Source: AAA164-E04 sp964342825 (GTDB lineage Bacteria; Verrucomicrobiota; Verrucomicrobiia; Limisphaerales; AAA164-E04). Taken from it: a stretch of 64,000 nucleotides of DNA. The stretch is taken from positions 1 through 64,000 of the forward strand of contig CAYFHO010000018.1 in NCBI GenBank assembly GCA_964342825.1, given 5' to 3'. Made by a program: the position numbers and the translations under genes. The notes under the pieces are model-generated. The model searched no databases, had not been told where the DNA came from, and worked only from the letters and a program-made list of their open reading frames with translations. Every line of letters begins with the position of its first letter. The first letter of the stretch is position 1. This document shows, piece by piece, positions 35,991 to 44,990 of this stretch.

Positions 35991-37322
35991 TTATTCCTCG
36001 ATGCGATAGATCGCCTGGTCCGACCTGAGAATCAAGGCGTCGCCATCCACAGCGGCACTGGCCATGAGTTGGCCGTCGAGATGGTTTTCTGCCAGGACTT
36101 TGAATTCTTTGCCTGCTTTGAGAACGGTTGTTTTTCCTTCTCGACTGTGGAAATAGATGCGGCCATTGGAGTACAGGGGTGAGGCCGAGTAATTGCCACC
36201 GATGCGCTCACGCCAATGTTCTTTTCCGTTGTGAGCGTTCAGGCAAGTGACCATCCCTGCGCTGTCGCTGACGAAATAAATTTCATCACCCACAAGAATA
36301 GCCGACGGTTGATTGGAAACGCCACGATTCCATTTCCATTTTATGGAGGGTTGATCTGAAGTCAGGTAATCAATGGCCAGTAATTGAGGCCGCATGAAGC
36401 TGGTGATGATGTAAAGCAAACCGTGACCTGCGACTGGGCGGGGCACGATTGAGAATCCGAGCATCCCATAGTTCAGTTTCGAAATTTCATTCCCCGTATT
36501 TGGATCGTAAGTATACAGCCAGTCTGCGGCAGGAGAGTAGAGTAGGGGGCGGCCGTTGGTTTCAAGGATGAGGGGGGTGCCATAGGATTTTTTAAGTTGA
36601 GGATTGGATTGCATTTCTCCCGTGCGATGAGTCTGCCAGGCGATGCCACCATCTTTCTTGTTCAGTGCGATGATGTATTGCTGATCACTCCCATCCATGT
36701 GGAAAATGAGTTTGTCGTCCCAAATCACAGGTGTGCTTCCGGGACCATTTTCGTGGTGGACATAAAGATCCTGATTTCGCCAGACGACTTTACCTGATTG
36801 CGTGTCCAGGCAGGCGGTGCCATAAGAACCAAAATGGCAGTAGAGTTTGCCCTCTTCGATGATCGGAGTAGGGGAGGCGTAGCTATTGAGTTTGTGTGCC
36901 CATTGAGGATCGTTTTTTTCGAGGATTTGAATATCGTGCAGCAACTTGCCTGTGTTTTTGTCGATGCAAAGTGCATGTAATTTGACCGAGGAAAGTACGA
37001 CCACTGGCTGGCCTCCGGTATTTGATTTCAGTCGCTCCTTTTTCTCCTCTTCGCTGGCCTCAATCTCATGTGCTGTCGTGACCCAGATATGCTTGCCCTC
37101 AATCACTGGCGAAGACCATCCTTTGCCGGGGAGTTCCGTTTTCCAGGCAATGTTTTTGGTTTCACTCCATTCAGTGGGAATATCCCCTGTGGTATGGCCT
37201 TGGCCGGTGGGGCCGCGCCATTGTGTCCAGTCGGCATGGCTCGCTGAACAATAAAAGACCGAGCAAAGGATGTGGAGCAAAGTTCGGGTGATGATCGCAT
37301 TCATGGCTAAGTTTGGTTTCAT
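35991..37322 (-). CDS. Secreted PQQ-type beta-propeller protein
   Basis: The protein has a signal peptide (about residues 8-29) and the opening blade motif 'WTQWRGPTGQGHTTG'. Repeated blades follow, such as 'IDKNTGKLLHDIQI', 'LDTQSGKVVWRNQD', 'YDPNTGNEISKLNY' and 'LNAHNGKEHWRERI'. The length of 443 residues and the design match the 43574-44890 protein closely and that at 5876-7117 more loosely. No enzymatic residues are evident. Such proteins accompany glycan-use genes in Planctomycetota and Verrucomicrobiota, but the function is unproven. ATG at 37304 is an alternative start with a shorter n-region. Confidence 0.82.
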   Translation of the reverse strand: MKPNLAMNAIITRTLLHILCSVFYCSASHADWTQWRGPTGQGHTTGDIPTEWSETKNIAWKTELPGKGWSSPVIEGKHIWVTTAHEIEASEEEKKERLKSNTGGQPVVVLSSVKLHALCIDKNTGKLLHDIQILEKNDPQWAHKLNSYASPTPIIEEGKLYCHFGSYGTACLDTQSGKVVWRNQDLYVHHENGPGSTPVIWDDKLIFHMDGSDQQYIIALNKKDGGIAWQTHRTGEMQSNPQLKKSYGTPLILETNGRPLLYSPAADWLYTYDPNTGNEISKLNYGMLGFSIVPRPVAGHGLLYIITSFMRPQLLAIDYLTSDQPSIKWKWNRGVSNQPSAILVGDEIYFVSDSAGMVTCLNAHNGKEHWRERIGGNYSASPLYSNGRIYFHSREGKTTVLKAGKEFKVLAENHLDGQLMASAAVDGDALILRSDQAIYRIEE

Positions 37323-37459
37323 CGGTTTTGTTACATGCTGAAGACGCGCTATTCATCAGGCAAGCAGTCTTTTGTTAAAATTAAAATGGCCGGCCGATAT
37401 TTCCAAATTGGACGCAATTCCGTTTGCTTAATTCAACCTTCGATCTGATAATTTCCTCA

Positions 37460-38548
37460 ATGGTGATGTTAGCTGAAATGGATGCGAGCGTGGTTTTGAC
37501 TTGGATTGGGATTGCCGTTTGTGTGGCACATTCCGCCATGTTCTCCGGACTGAATCTGGCAATGTTTAGTCTGAGTCGCTTGCGCCTGGAAGTGGAAGTA
37601 AGCACCGGGAACAAGCATGCTCGATCTCTTCTCAAGTTTCGGGAAGATTCCAATTTTTTGCTGGCCACCATTCTCTGGGGAAACGTGGGGGCCAATGTGC
37701 TTTTGACCATGCTATCAGATTCCGTTCTGACCGGTGTGCTTGCTTTTCTGTTTTCAACTGTTGTCATTACCTGTGTGGGCGAAGTCATGCCTCAGGCTTA
37801 CTTTTCACGCAACGCACTGATGATGGCCGCCCTGTTGGCGCCGTTGATGCGGTTTTATCAATATTTGCTCTATCCCATCACGAAAACAACCGGCCTCCTG
37901 CTGGATGCCTGGCTGGGGAAAGAAGGCATTCAGTATTTTCGTGAACAAGGATTGAGTGAGGTCATCCGAAAGCACATTGAAGCGGATGAAACCGACCTTG
38001 GAGATGCCGAAGGTATTGGGGCGATGAATTTCTTTGAAATGGATGACTTACCCGTTTCACAGGAAGGAGAACTTCTGGCACCTGAGAGTATCATTCCGTT
38101 GGAAGTTCAAGTGGATTTGCCTGTCATACCTGAATTTCAAAGTAAATCGGACGATCCTTTTCTTTGCAAAGTGCAGGCCTCCGGTAAGAAATGGGTGGTC
38201 TTAACCAACCCGGAAGATGAACCCTTACTGGTTTTGGATGCGGATGCTTTTCTACGATCGATCTTCTTTGATCGTAAAGCAAACCCTTATCAGTTTTGTC
38301 ATCGGCCTATCATTGTCAAACGTGATAGCACGCCTTTGGGTAAAGTCATTTGGAAACTTAAAGTCAGTCCCGAACATTCTGAGGACGATGTGGTGGATCA
38401 CGATATCATCCTCGTTTGGGACTCGGAACGTCGGATCATCACAGGGGCCGACATCCTTGGCAGGTTGTTGAGGGGGATCACCAAGGGAACCACCCTTTCA
38501 CAAAGAGAAACTCAGCCCCTCGAGCCGGAAACAAATTCAACAGAATAG
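37460..38548 (+). CDS. CNNM/DUF21-family membrane protein
   Basis: The first 130 residues form the DUF21 transmembrane domain (helices at about 12-32, 73-94, 96-112 and 120-137), with the family motif 'GEVMPQAYFSRNAL' where CNNM proteins read GEI-P-A. The second half should hold a CBS-pair region, but only one half is easily recognisable ('PLGKVIWKLKV', 'DIILVWDSERRIITGADILG'). An acidic linker lies before it. CNNM-type proteins are linked to magnesium and cobalt export. TTG at 37424 would add 12 residues; ATGs at 37460 and 37466 seem more likely. The 3' end abuts the convergent sigma gene without a gap. Confidence 0.8.
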   Translation: MVMLAEMDASVVLTWIGIAVCVAHSAMFSGLNLAMFSLSRLRLEVEVSTGNKHARSLLKFREDSNFLLATILWGNVGANVLLTMLSDSVLTGVLAFLFSTVVITCVGEVMPQAYFSRNALMMAALLAPLMRFYQYLLYPITKTTGLLLDAWLGKEGIQYFREQGLSEVIRKHIEADETDLGDAEGIGAMNFFEMDDLPVSQEGELLAPESIIPLEVQVDLPVIPEFQSKSDDPFLCKVQASGKKWVVLTNPEDEPLLVLDADAFLRSIFFDRKANPYQFCHRPIIVKRDSTPLGKVIWKLKVSPEHSEDDVVDHDIILVWDSERRIITGADILGRLLRGITKGTTLSQRETQPLEPETNSTE

Positions 38549-41317
38549 TCACCCTGAGCGATTTTTCAGAAACTCCTCGAGTTCTTTTTGCATCAGCCAG
38601 GCTTCGATTTCCTGGTAATAGAAATGCGAGTCAATGGCTTTTGTTTTAGTCGGATCCCGTTGAAATCGTGGGCGAAATTTCCATTTTTCCAAATCCCCAA
38701 CCTGTTCCAGTGTATTCAAAATTCGCAAGGAATGAAACGCCGCATAGGTAGTGGGTGCAGTGGCATTGACCCAGGGTGAGGATGGTGAAGAAGGGAGTTT
38801 GGCGTAGAATCTTCCTTTACCGAAGTGCAGGTCAAGGATTCCTTCAATGCAGGCTTCACGATCAATCTGGTCCAGGCCGCCTGTCCATTCCAGAATCTGA
38901 AGTGCTCTCCACGTATCCACCATCGGGTATTGACCCACCACGATCAAACCCAACACTCCTTCAATATCAAAATCGAAATGATTCTTAAAAGGTTTGTCTG
39001 GATCCAAGTATTGGTAACTTGAAAGATCCTGGTGGACCTTTGACCAATCAAAGCTGTCCAGCCCCATATAATTTCGAAGTATCCCGAGGATATGGAAAGC
39101 TTCTTTTAATTCCAGTTCATTGAGTTTTTTTGAAGAACTTCGGTCTTTACCAAATCGATGAATCCATAAAGGGTTCCAATCGGGATCCATTGTTTTTAGT
39201 AAACCTGAATAGTCTTTACCAAGATCCGATGGTAGAGGCGTATAAGAGTGATAACCCAATGTGGGGCTAGCAGCTTTGATCCCTCGAATCAAAAGGTTGC
39301 CATCTTCTGGATTCTCCAGCCAACGATTGAAATCAAGTGAGACAATGGGCTGAGCGTTGGTCAGTGTATGCATGAGTTGTGGTCCCACCATGTCCGCAGG
39401 GGGCAGAATAACCATGGAAAAACGCATACGAGATTGCAGAGCTTGTGTTTTGTGGCTTTTTCCTTCTTCCTGAATCAACAACTGATCGATGTCTTTGAAA
39501 TATTGTCGAATTTCACTTTCACTCGTTTCAACCGGTTTGTATCGCATTTGTCTTTCAGGTAATCCGTAGGGATTGACCCAAAGCTTAAATAAACCCAGTA
39601 ATAAAAACACACATCCGAAGGATAAATGAACCCGATACTTCGATTTTCCTCCTTTGGATTCCTTGTGAGGTTGGATGAAGACACTTGAGTTGGAATTGAA
39701 TGCCAATAGTTTTCTTGCTTGGGAAGCATCACCTGAAGCCCAAAAATGAAATGCACCCTCAACGGCTTTTGATACACGGGATTCCAGTTTCTCAATTTGA
39801 TCGGGCCCGATTGATGTCTTTTCCAGCGATTCGAGCTGCTTCTGGTCTTTCTTTCCGAACTTGGCTTGCACCGTCCCGTCGCTACGGAGAATGATTTTGG
39901 AACTATTGGTCAGACCAATGGAACCGAAAAAAGTCAGGGGGCTAAAGCGGATAGGAGTGATCCAGAGTTCGAGTCCGTTCTTGATTTTCCTGTCTTTCAT
40001 CACCCCTCGGTCCCTGGCAATAAAATCAGCAAATGCCCTCAGAACGCCAGTCGAGGCAGGAAGCATCCTGGCAGGCAGGGGAGGAAGTGGTTCTGTGTTG
40101 CTTTGTTCCGCTTGATGATGCAGACGTAGAAAAATTGAGAAATCCATTCGGGGTTCAACGTTTCTTATATGGTGAGCCAGATACACGAAGAAGGCGCCTT
40201 GCCCCACCCAAATAAGTCCCAGATTAATTAAACCGTGAAACAGGTATAAATGGAAAAAAGCGATGATCAGGAGATTGAAAACGATCAACATGGGGGAGGC
40301 CCAATAACGCATGTATCGGTAATTGATCAACATGATCCCGGTGTAAATGATCATGAGCAGGTAAAGGATACTGAGATAACTAAAGGTAGGTATCCCTTGG
40401 AAAAAGAGCAAAATGAAAGCGAAACCGATCAGGCAAAAGGTTAATCCTGCTTTTATGTTCTGCTTGTAAATCTGCACCTGATAACCCCCTTGATCCCGGA
40501 AATTTGCTATGTCCATTTTAGCAAACCAACGTGCAAGCAGGAAACCGGGTAACATGGCCAGAATTTGAATACCAAAGATCAACGTTCCTATTCCAGGCAA
40601 GGTTTGCAGTGCCATTCCGGAAGACTTTACCAGGGAAGAACCGGTGCCTTTACCGAGCACGACTGCCATGATGGAATGCCTGATCTTGTCGGAGGGTCTG
40701 AGTTTTTGGAGTCCGGATTCCAAAACCGACTCCATACTGGATCGCAATGCCTTTCGGGCGCGATGTAATCTAACTTTAAAGGTGTTTTCAGAAACGCCCA
40801 GCGTAGCAGCTGCCTCCTGGATTTTCTTTCCCTGCAGATAATAAAGAGAAAGACATTCCCGGTGAACCCCAGTCAATGAACCCATGCAGTCCTGTAAAGC
40901 TTCCTTGAAACTCTGATCAGTTTCCTGTTCTTCGTCCGGATCTATTGTTTGAGTCGGGGTAGTTGAAGTTTGAATGATCGATGAGTCCAAAGCCCATTGC
41001 TCACGTTTACGGATTTCGTTTTGATGTCGTATTCCAAGCTGGATCGCCCTTCGGCGGGCTATGGCTGTGATCCACTGAGCGAAACGATCAGGTTTTCTAA
41101 CCTGCCCCAAACTTCGATAGCCCTGAATGAAGGTTTCCTGGACGGTTTCTTCTGCAAGTGCGCGGTCCCCAAGACGGGACCAGGCGACGGCGAACACACG
41201 GTTTTGATACCTTTGGATCAATACCTTGAAGTGTTCCTTTTGCCCCTGACGAACGAGATCGATGATTTCCGCATCGGATAATTCTTCTTCAACCATATTT
41301 TGTATGGAATGTCTCAT
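38549..41317 (-). CDS. Giant ECF sigma factor fused to a membrane domain and a large C-terminal region
   Basis: Residues about 14-200 are an ordinary ECF sigma factor: region 2 with 'ALAEETVQETFIQGYRSL' and 'RFAQWITAIARRRAIQLG', and region 4 with 'LSLYYLQGKKIQEAAATLGVSENTFKVRLHRARKAL'. Instead of ending there, the protein continues for about 720 residues. Five hydrophobic helices lie at about 240-382, a soluble linker follows, one more helix at about 563-581, and a last region of about 340 residues. Its end ('GGLDQIDREACIEGILDLHFGKGRFYAK', then 'LRILNTLEQVGDLEKW') reminds me of prenyltransferase/terpenoid-cyclase alpha-barrel repeats. No anti-sigma gene is adjacent. ATG at 41317 or 41296 is the likely start. 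The fusion suggests a membrane-held sigma factor needing release or an attached sensor. Confidence 0.85.
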   Translation of the reverse strand: MRHSIQNMVEEELSDAEIIDLVRQGQKEHFKVLIQRYQNRVFAVAWSRLGDRALAEETVQETFIQGYRSLGQVRKPDRFAQWITAIARRRAIQLGIRHQNEIRKREQWALDSSIIQTSTTPTQTIDPDEEQETDQSFKEALQDCMGSLTGVHRECLSLYYLQGKKIQEAAATLGVSENTFKVRLHRARKALRSSMESVLESGLQKLRPSDKIRHSIMAVVLGKGTGSSLVKSSGMALQTLPGIGTLIFGIQILAMLPGFLLARWFAKMDIANFRDQGGYQVQIYKQNIKAGLTFCLIGFAFILLFFQGIPTFSYLSILYLLMIIYTGIMLINYRYMRYWASPMLIVFNLLIIAFFHLYLFHGLINLGLIWVGQGAFFVYLAHHIRNVEPRMDFSIFLRLHHQAEQSNTEPLPPLPARMLPASTGVLRAFADFIARDRGVMKDRKIKNGLELWITPIRFSPLTFFGSIGLTNSSKIILRSDGTVQAKFGKKDQKQLESLEKTSIGPDQIEKLESRVSKAVEGAFHFWASGDASQARKLLAFNSNSSVFIQPHKESKGGKSKYRVHLSFGCVFLLLGLFKLWVNPYGLPERQMRYKPVETSESEIRQYFKDIDQLLIQEEGKSHKTQALQSRMRFSMVILPPADMVGPQLMHTLTNAQPIVSLDFNRWLENPEDGNLLIRGIKAASPTLGYHSYTPLPSDLGKDYSGLLKTMDPDWNPLWIHRFGKDRSSSKKLNELELKEAFHILGILRNYMGLDSFDWSKVHQDLSSYQYLDPDKPFKNHFDFDIEGVLGLIVVGQYPMVDTWRALQILEWTGGLDQIDREACIEGILDLHFGKGRFYAKLPSSPSSPWVNATAPTTYAAFHSLRILNTLEQVGDLEKWKFRPRFQRDPTKTKAIDSHFYYQEIEAWLMQKELEEFLKNRSG

Positions 41318-41478
41318 CACTGGCAAGAGTGTGCTTGTTGGAAAAGGTTACCGATTGATTCCACCTTTTTGCAATCTAATGCTTTTGAGGGCGAAAAAGG
41401 AATGAAACATGACCACGATCTGCAATCATGCTGTGTTTTTACTAGAAATTGGCGAATACAACGGGCAGTGTTGAGGGC

Positions 41479-42609
41479 ATGATCGAATCCTCGTTACCGT
41501 TCCGAATGAGAGTTATCAGGATGCTTTTTTCCGTGACACAGTTTTTTACCCTTGGTTTTTTTGCGTTCGTTTGCCTGAGTTCGATGGCGGACCACCCACT
41601 GACTTTGTCTGATCCAGATGATCGACCCGCGGTAAAGGGCAAACCCATCAAAGTATTCATCCTTCTGGGGCAATCCAATATGCTTGGTTTCGGCAGGATA
41701 GATCCTGTAGATCAGCAAGGAACGCTGTCCCATCTTGTAAAAAAACAGAACAAATATCCTCATCTTGTGGATGACCAAGGAAATTGGACGGTTCGTAAAG
41801 ACGTCCGCAATGTCCACGTCATGGATAAACGAGGAGTGGATTATCGAGATTTGACAACCTATCGGGATATGAAGAACGAATGGTTGACGGTTACCAAGGG
41901 ACATATCGGGCCTGAATTGCAATTCGGGCATATCATGGGCCACATCCATGAAGAACCGGTATTGATCCTCAAAGCTTGTATCGGTAACCGAAGTCTAGGA
42001 TGGGACCTGCTTCCCCCGGGTAGTGAACGTTATGAATTTGAGGGTAAAATCTATGCAGGTTACAAGGACAACCCACTGTCATGGGAGGAAGGCAAACCCA
42101 AGAAAGAAGTGCCCTGGTATGCCGGTCGGCAATATGATGCGGATACTTCGCACGCCAAGGAAGTGTTGAAGCAATTGGATAAATACTACCCTGAATATCA
42201 GGATCAGGGTTATGAAGTGGCCGGGTTTGTTTTTTGGCAGGGGCACAAGGATCAGAACGCAGCCCATGCCAGTCGTTACGAGCAGAACCTTGTTCGCTTC
42301 ATCAAGACCCTGCGAAAGGATTTTAATGCGCCAGATGCAAAATTTGTTTTGGCAACCATCGCCTTTGACGGCGGTGAATTGAGTGGTCACGGCCTTACCA
42401 TCGCAAACGCACAGTTGGCGGTCAGTGAGGAAACGGGAAAGTACCCAGAATTTAAAGGCAATGTAAAAACCATTGATGCAAGGCCGTTCTGGAGAGATAA
42501 GTCACATTCTCCAACAGGCGCCGGTTACCACTACAATCACAATGCGGAGACATATATGGAAGTGGGAAATGCACTGGGTTGGGCGATGGCTGATTTGTTG
42601 GGGCATTGA
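41479..42609 (+). CDS. Secreted SASA-type carbohydrate esterase
   Basis: A signal peptide (about residues 14-36) leads to a sialate O-acetylesterase-type SGNH fold: 'VFILLGQSNMLGFGR' with the nucleophile Ser66, 'GPELQFGHIMGH' as the second block and 'DKSHSPTGAGYHYNHNAET' near the C-terminus with the catalytic Asp/His region. Members remove acetyl groups from polysaccharides. ATG at 41479 is chosen over TTG at 41449. It diverges from the giant sigma gene, with about 160 bases between the two starts. The metallopeptidase-like gene follows 50 bases later. Confidence 0.85.
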   Translation: MIESSLPFRMRVIRMLFSVTQFFTLGFFAFVCLSSMADHPLTLSDPDDRPAVKGKPIKVFILLGQSNMLGFGRIDPVDQQGTLSHLVKKQNKYPHLVDDQGNWTVRKDVRNVHVMDKRGVDYRDLTTYRDMKNEWLTVTKGHIGPELQFGHIMGHIHEEPVLILKACIGNRSLGWDLLPPGSERYEFEGKIYAGYKDNPLSWEEGKPKKEVPWYAGRQYDADTSHAKEVLKQLDKYYPEYQDQGYEVAGFVFWQGHKDQNAAHASRYEQNLVRFIKTLRKDFNAPDAKFVLATIAFDGGELSGHGLTIANAQLAVSEETGKYPEFKGNVKTIDARPFWRDKSHSPTGAGYHYNHNAETYMEVGNALGWAMADLLGH

Positions 42610-42659
42610 GCTTGGAGTCTGGGGGAATTCACAATTACCTAAATTGAGTTTTGATAATC

Positions 42660-43550
42660 ATGAAGATTCGATTGTTTTGGACTTTTCTGATGATGGCCAG
42701 TGTAGGGTTCACGCTTCTGTCTGAAGAATGGAAAGTCACCACACCTCCTGTTGAACTTGATCTTTCTTCCTTCTACAAAAAATACGTCAGCGTGGATGGT
42801 TACCCGGTGATCAGTTCGGAGAAAGTAAACGATTACGCCCTTAAAGAAGCGGCCTATCTGATTGATATGATGTTGGCCCGGCGGCCTGATGTCAAAGAAG
42901 CCATGATCCAAAGCGGTTCCCGCATGATCATCATGGCTCATGACGAATACACTACTGATGTACCGGAACACTCGCACCTGAAGCCCAAAGAATACTGGGA
43001 TGCACGAGCCCGCGGCCTGGGAGGTTCGCGAACGGATCCGGTTTGTTCCTGCGGTGAAGAAAACCTGCTGGCGTTTGAAGGTGATCCTTATTCCACCGAA
43101 AATATCCTCATCCATGAATTCGCGCATAACATTCATTACCGGGGCATGGATCGTATTGATGATACTTTTGATGATCGTTTGAAAGCCGCCTATGACAAGG
43201 CCATGAAGGCGGGACTTTGGAAGGGTAAGTATGCCTCGGTCAATCATGCCGAGTATTTTGCTGAAGGTGTTCAGTCCTGGTTTAACAATAACCGACCACC
43301 CGACCATGATCACAATCACGTGGATACGCGAAAAGAATTGCTGGAATACGATTCTGGTTTGGCAAAATTATGCGCTGAGGTGTTTGGGGAAACAGTTTTA
43401 GTCTATACCAAACCTCAAAAACGCCTTCGTAATCACCTGGAAGGATATGATCCAACAAGGGCGCCCAGATTTGTCTGGCCTGAACGATTCAAAAAAGTGC
43501 AGCGCGAGATACGGGAAAAAGCGAAATCCAGACCAGGAAACAAAGAGTGA
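42660..43550 (+). CDS. Secreted zinc-metallopeptidase-like protein
   Basis: After a signal (about residues 4-21), the protein carries H152-E-F-A-H156 within 'ILIHEFAHNIHYRGMD', the zinc-binding HExxH motif. Further on, 'NHAEYFAEGVQSWF' offers Glu198 or Glu202 as third ligand, as in gluzincin-type enzymes. A C-S-C-G segment (129-132) before the active site could form a disulfide. The rest is not assigned to a family I can name. The length is 296 residues. It follows the esterase by 50 bases and ends close to a convergent gene. The natural substrate is unknown. Confidence 0.75.
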   Translation: MKIRLFWTFLMMASVGFTLLSEEWKVTTPPVELDLSSFYKKYVSVDGYPVISSEKVNDYALKEAAYLIDMMLARRPDVKEAMIQSGSRMIIMAHDEYTTDVPEHSHLKPKEYWDARARGLGGSRTDPVCSCGEENLLAFEGDPYSTENILIHEFAHNIHYRGMDRIDDTFDDRLKAAYDKAMKAGLWKGKYASVNHAEYFAEGVQSWFNNNRPPDHDHNHVDTRKELLEYDSGLAKLCAEVFGETVLVYTKPQKRLRNHLEGYDPTRAPRFVWPERFKKVQREIREKAKSRPGNKE

Positions 43551-43573
43551 TATTTCATACAAGCGGGATCGTG

Positions 43574-44890
43574 TCACTCACCTGAAAACCGGTAGAGTGC
43601 GGTTTCACTTCGAATAAAAATACTGTTTCCCACAATGGCTGGGGAAGCATGGAATCGGCCTTCCAGTTTGTTGATCGCAAGAATCGTCGGCTCCTTCCCC
43701 CTTCTTAGGACATAGGTCGTGCCGGATTCCGAAAGCAGGTAAATGCGATTGGCAGCACCTGCAGGAGACGCACTGAAGTTCGGGCTTTCAGGTAAGCGGT
43801 GCTTGAAATAGTTCTTCTGACCATCGGTGGCATTCACGCATGACAAAAAGCTGCTGTCTTCCAGTAGATAAAGTTCATTTCCCCACAGCATGGGGCAGGG
43901 CACATAGGGGGCTCCCCGATCGAGTGACCAGACGATGTTCGGGGTGTCTGTCAAATCTCCTTTTTGTCCGAGTTTGATCGCATGGACCGTATCTTTTCTC
44001 CATCCACTGGCTGCAAAAGCAAGGCCATGTCCAACTGCTGGCATGGGAACCGCACTCAGGCTTTGGCCTCCGCATTTCCATAAAAACGCACCTGAATTCA
44101 GGTCGTATGCATAGACAGAGGATCCGTTGATGACGACCCGATCCCGACCTTGATACGTATAAATTCTTGGCGTAGTCCAGTTCGATACTTCATCACGGTT
44201 GGTTTTCCACAATTCCTTGCCTGAATGCTTGTCGATTGCGGTGACAAAAGATTGCAGCTCGTGATCGACCACGATGATCAATTTGTTTCCCTGTAACGCT
44301 GGGGAGGTGCCTTCACCGAGAGCATCCTCCATCGCCTGCGGTTGAAAATCTTTCTTCCAGATCAATCGACCGTCAAAGTCATGACAAAACAATCCAAATG
44401 AACCAAAGTAGGAGTAAACGTGCTTGCCATCGGTAACGGGAGATTCGGAAGCAAAACCTCCTTTCCGGTGATGACCCTGGTGGGGCATGCCTTCGTAAAC
44501 GACCTTTTGCCAGAGCGTATTTCCATCTTGCTTATTTATGCAGATCACTTCAAGTTGTTGCGCTTTCCAGGTAGATGCAACCGCGGGATGCTTGCGGATA
44601 TTAGGAGTGCCTGGTGGGATGACATCGGGAACGGGAAGTTTTTTGTCCAACGGAATGGCTGTATGAATAAAAATTCGATCTCCCCAAATAATCGGTGTGC
44701 TCCATCCGCTTCCCGGTATGTCCGATTTCCAAACAAGATTCTTGGATTCGCTCCAACTCACCGGAGGATTCCCTTCAGGGGCGACACCATTCCAGGTGGG
44801 CCCTCTCCATTGAGGCCAGTTCCGGTGGTCATCATCTGCGAAAATACCTTGAACTAAAGAAAAGAATAAAAAGACGAGAGGAAATCGCAT
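43574..44890 (-). CDS. Secreted PQQ-type beta-propeller protein
   Basis: ATG at 44890 gives a short Sec signal (about residues 1-16). The mature start 'WPQWRGPTWNGVAPEG' is the standard first blade of these proteins. Repeats include 'INKQDGNTLWQKVV', 'IDKHSGKELWKTNR' and 'YDLNSGAFLWKCGG', giving an eight-blade-like propeller of 438 residues. A longer open frame to 45109 runs into the adjacent gene and has no signal. It ends the ten-gene minus-strand run and lies 100 bases downstream of the PLP-homeostasis gene, so it may have its own promoter. It is the closest relative of the protein at 35991-37322. Confidence 0.82.
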   Translation of the reverse strand: MRFPLVFLFFSLVQGIFADDDHRNWPQWRGPTWNGVAPEGNPPVSWSESKNLVWKSDIPGSGWSTPIIWGDRIFIHTAIPLDKKLPVPDVIPPGTPNIRKHPAVASTWKAQQLEVICINKQDGNTLWQKVVYEGMPHQGHHRKGGFASESPVTDGKHVYSYFGSFGLFCHDFDGRLIWKKDFQPQAMEDALGEGTSPALQGNKLIIVVDHELQSFVTAIDKHSGKELWKTNRDEVSNWTTPRIYTYQGRDRVVINGSSVYAYDLNSGAFLWKCGGQSLSAVPMPAVGHGLAFAASGWRKDTVHAIKLGQKGDLTDTPNIVWSLDRGAPYVPCPMLWGNELYLLEDSSFLSCVNATDGQKNYFKHRLPESPNFSASPAGAANRIYLLSESGTTYVLRRGKEPTILAINKLEGRFHASPAIVGNSIFIRSETALYRFSGE

Positions 44891-44990
44891 GAGAAAGAAA
44901 TTTTGGTGGTCTCCTGAAAATTGAAAGGGTTCAACAGGTCTGGAAGTAATGATCGTTTCACTTGGATGAGAAATGATTGATATATTCGAA

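Noticed and set aside
37387..37394. GGCCGGCC palindrome upstream of the CNNM-type gene
   Set aside because: It is too short to be more than a chance palindrome; no second copy or nearby repeat supports a regulatory site.
38549..41317. Idea that the giant sigma factor is an artefactual fusion of two genes
   Set aside because: The frame is open throughout, no start with a ribosome-binding site stands out near codon 210, and the transition leads smoothly into basic residues and a membrane helix. The possibility is kept as the stated refutation.
42639..43319. Minus-strand open frame of 226 codons
   Set aside because: It lies opposite the HExxH protein, which has a signal peptide and motif; the antisense product has neither.
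43545..43579. GAGTGA/TCACTC inverted repeat between convergent genes
   Set aside because: Six pairs with a 23-base loop and no T run are insufficient for a terminator call.
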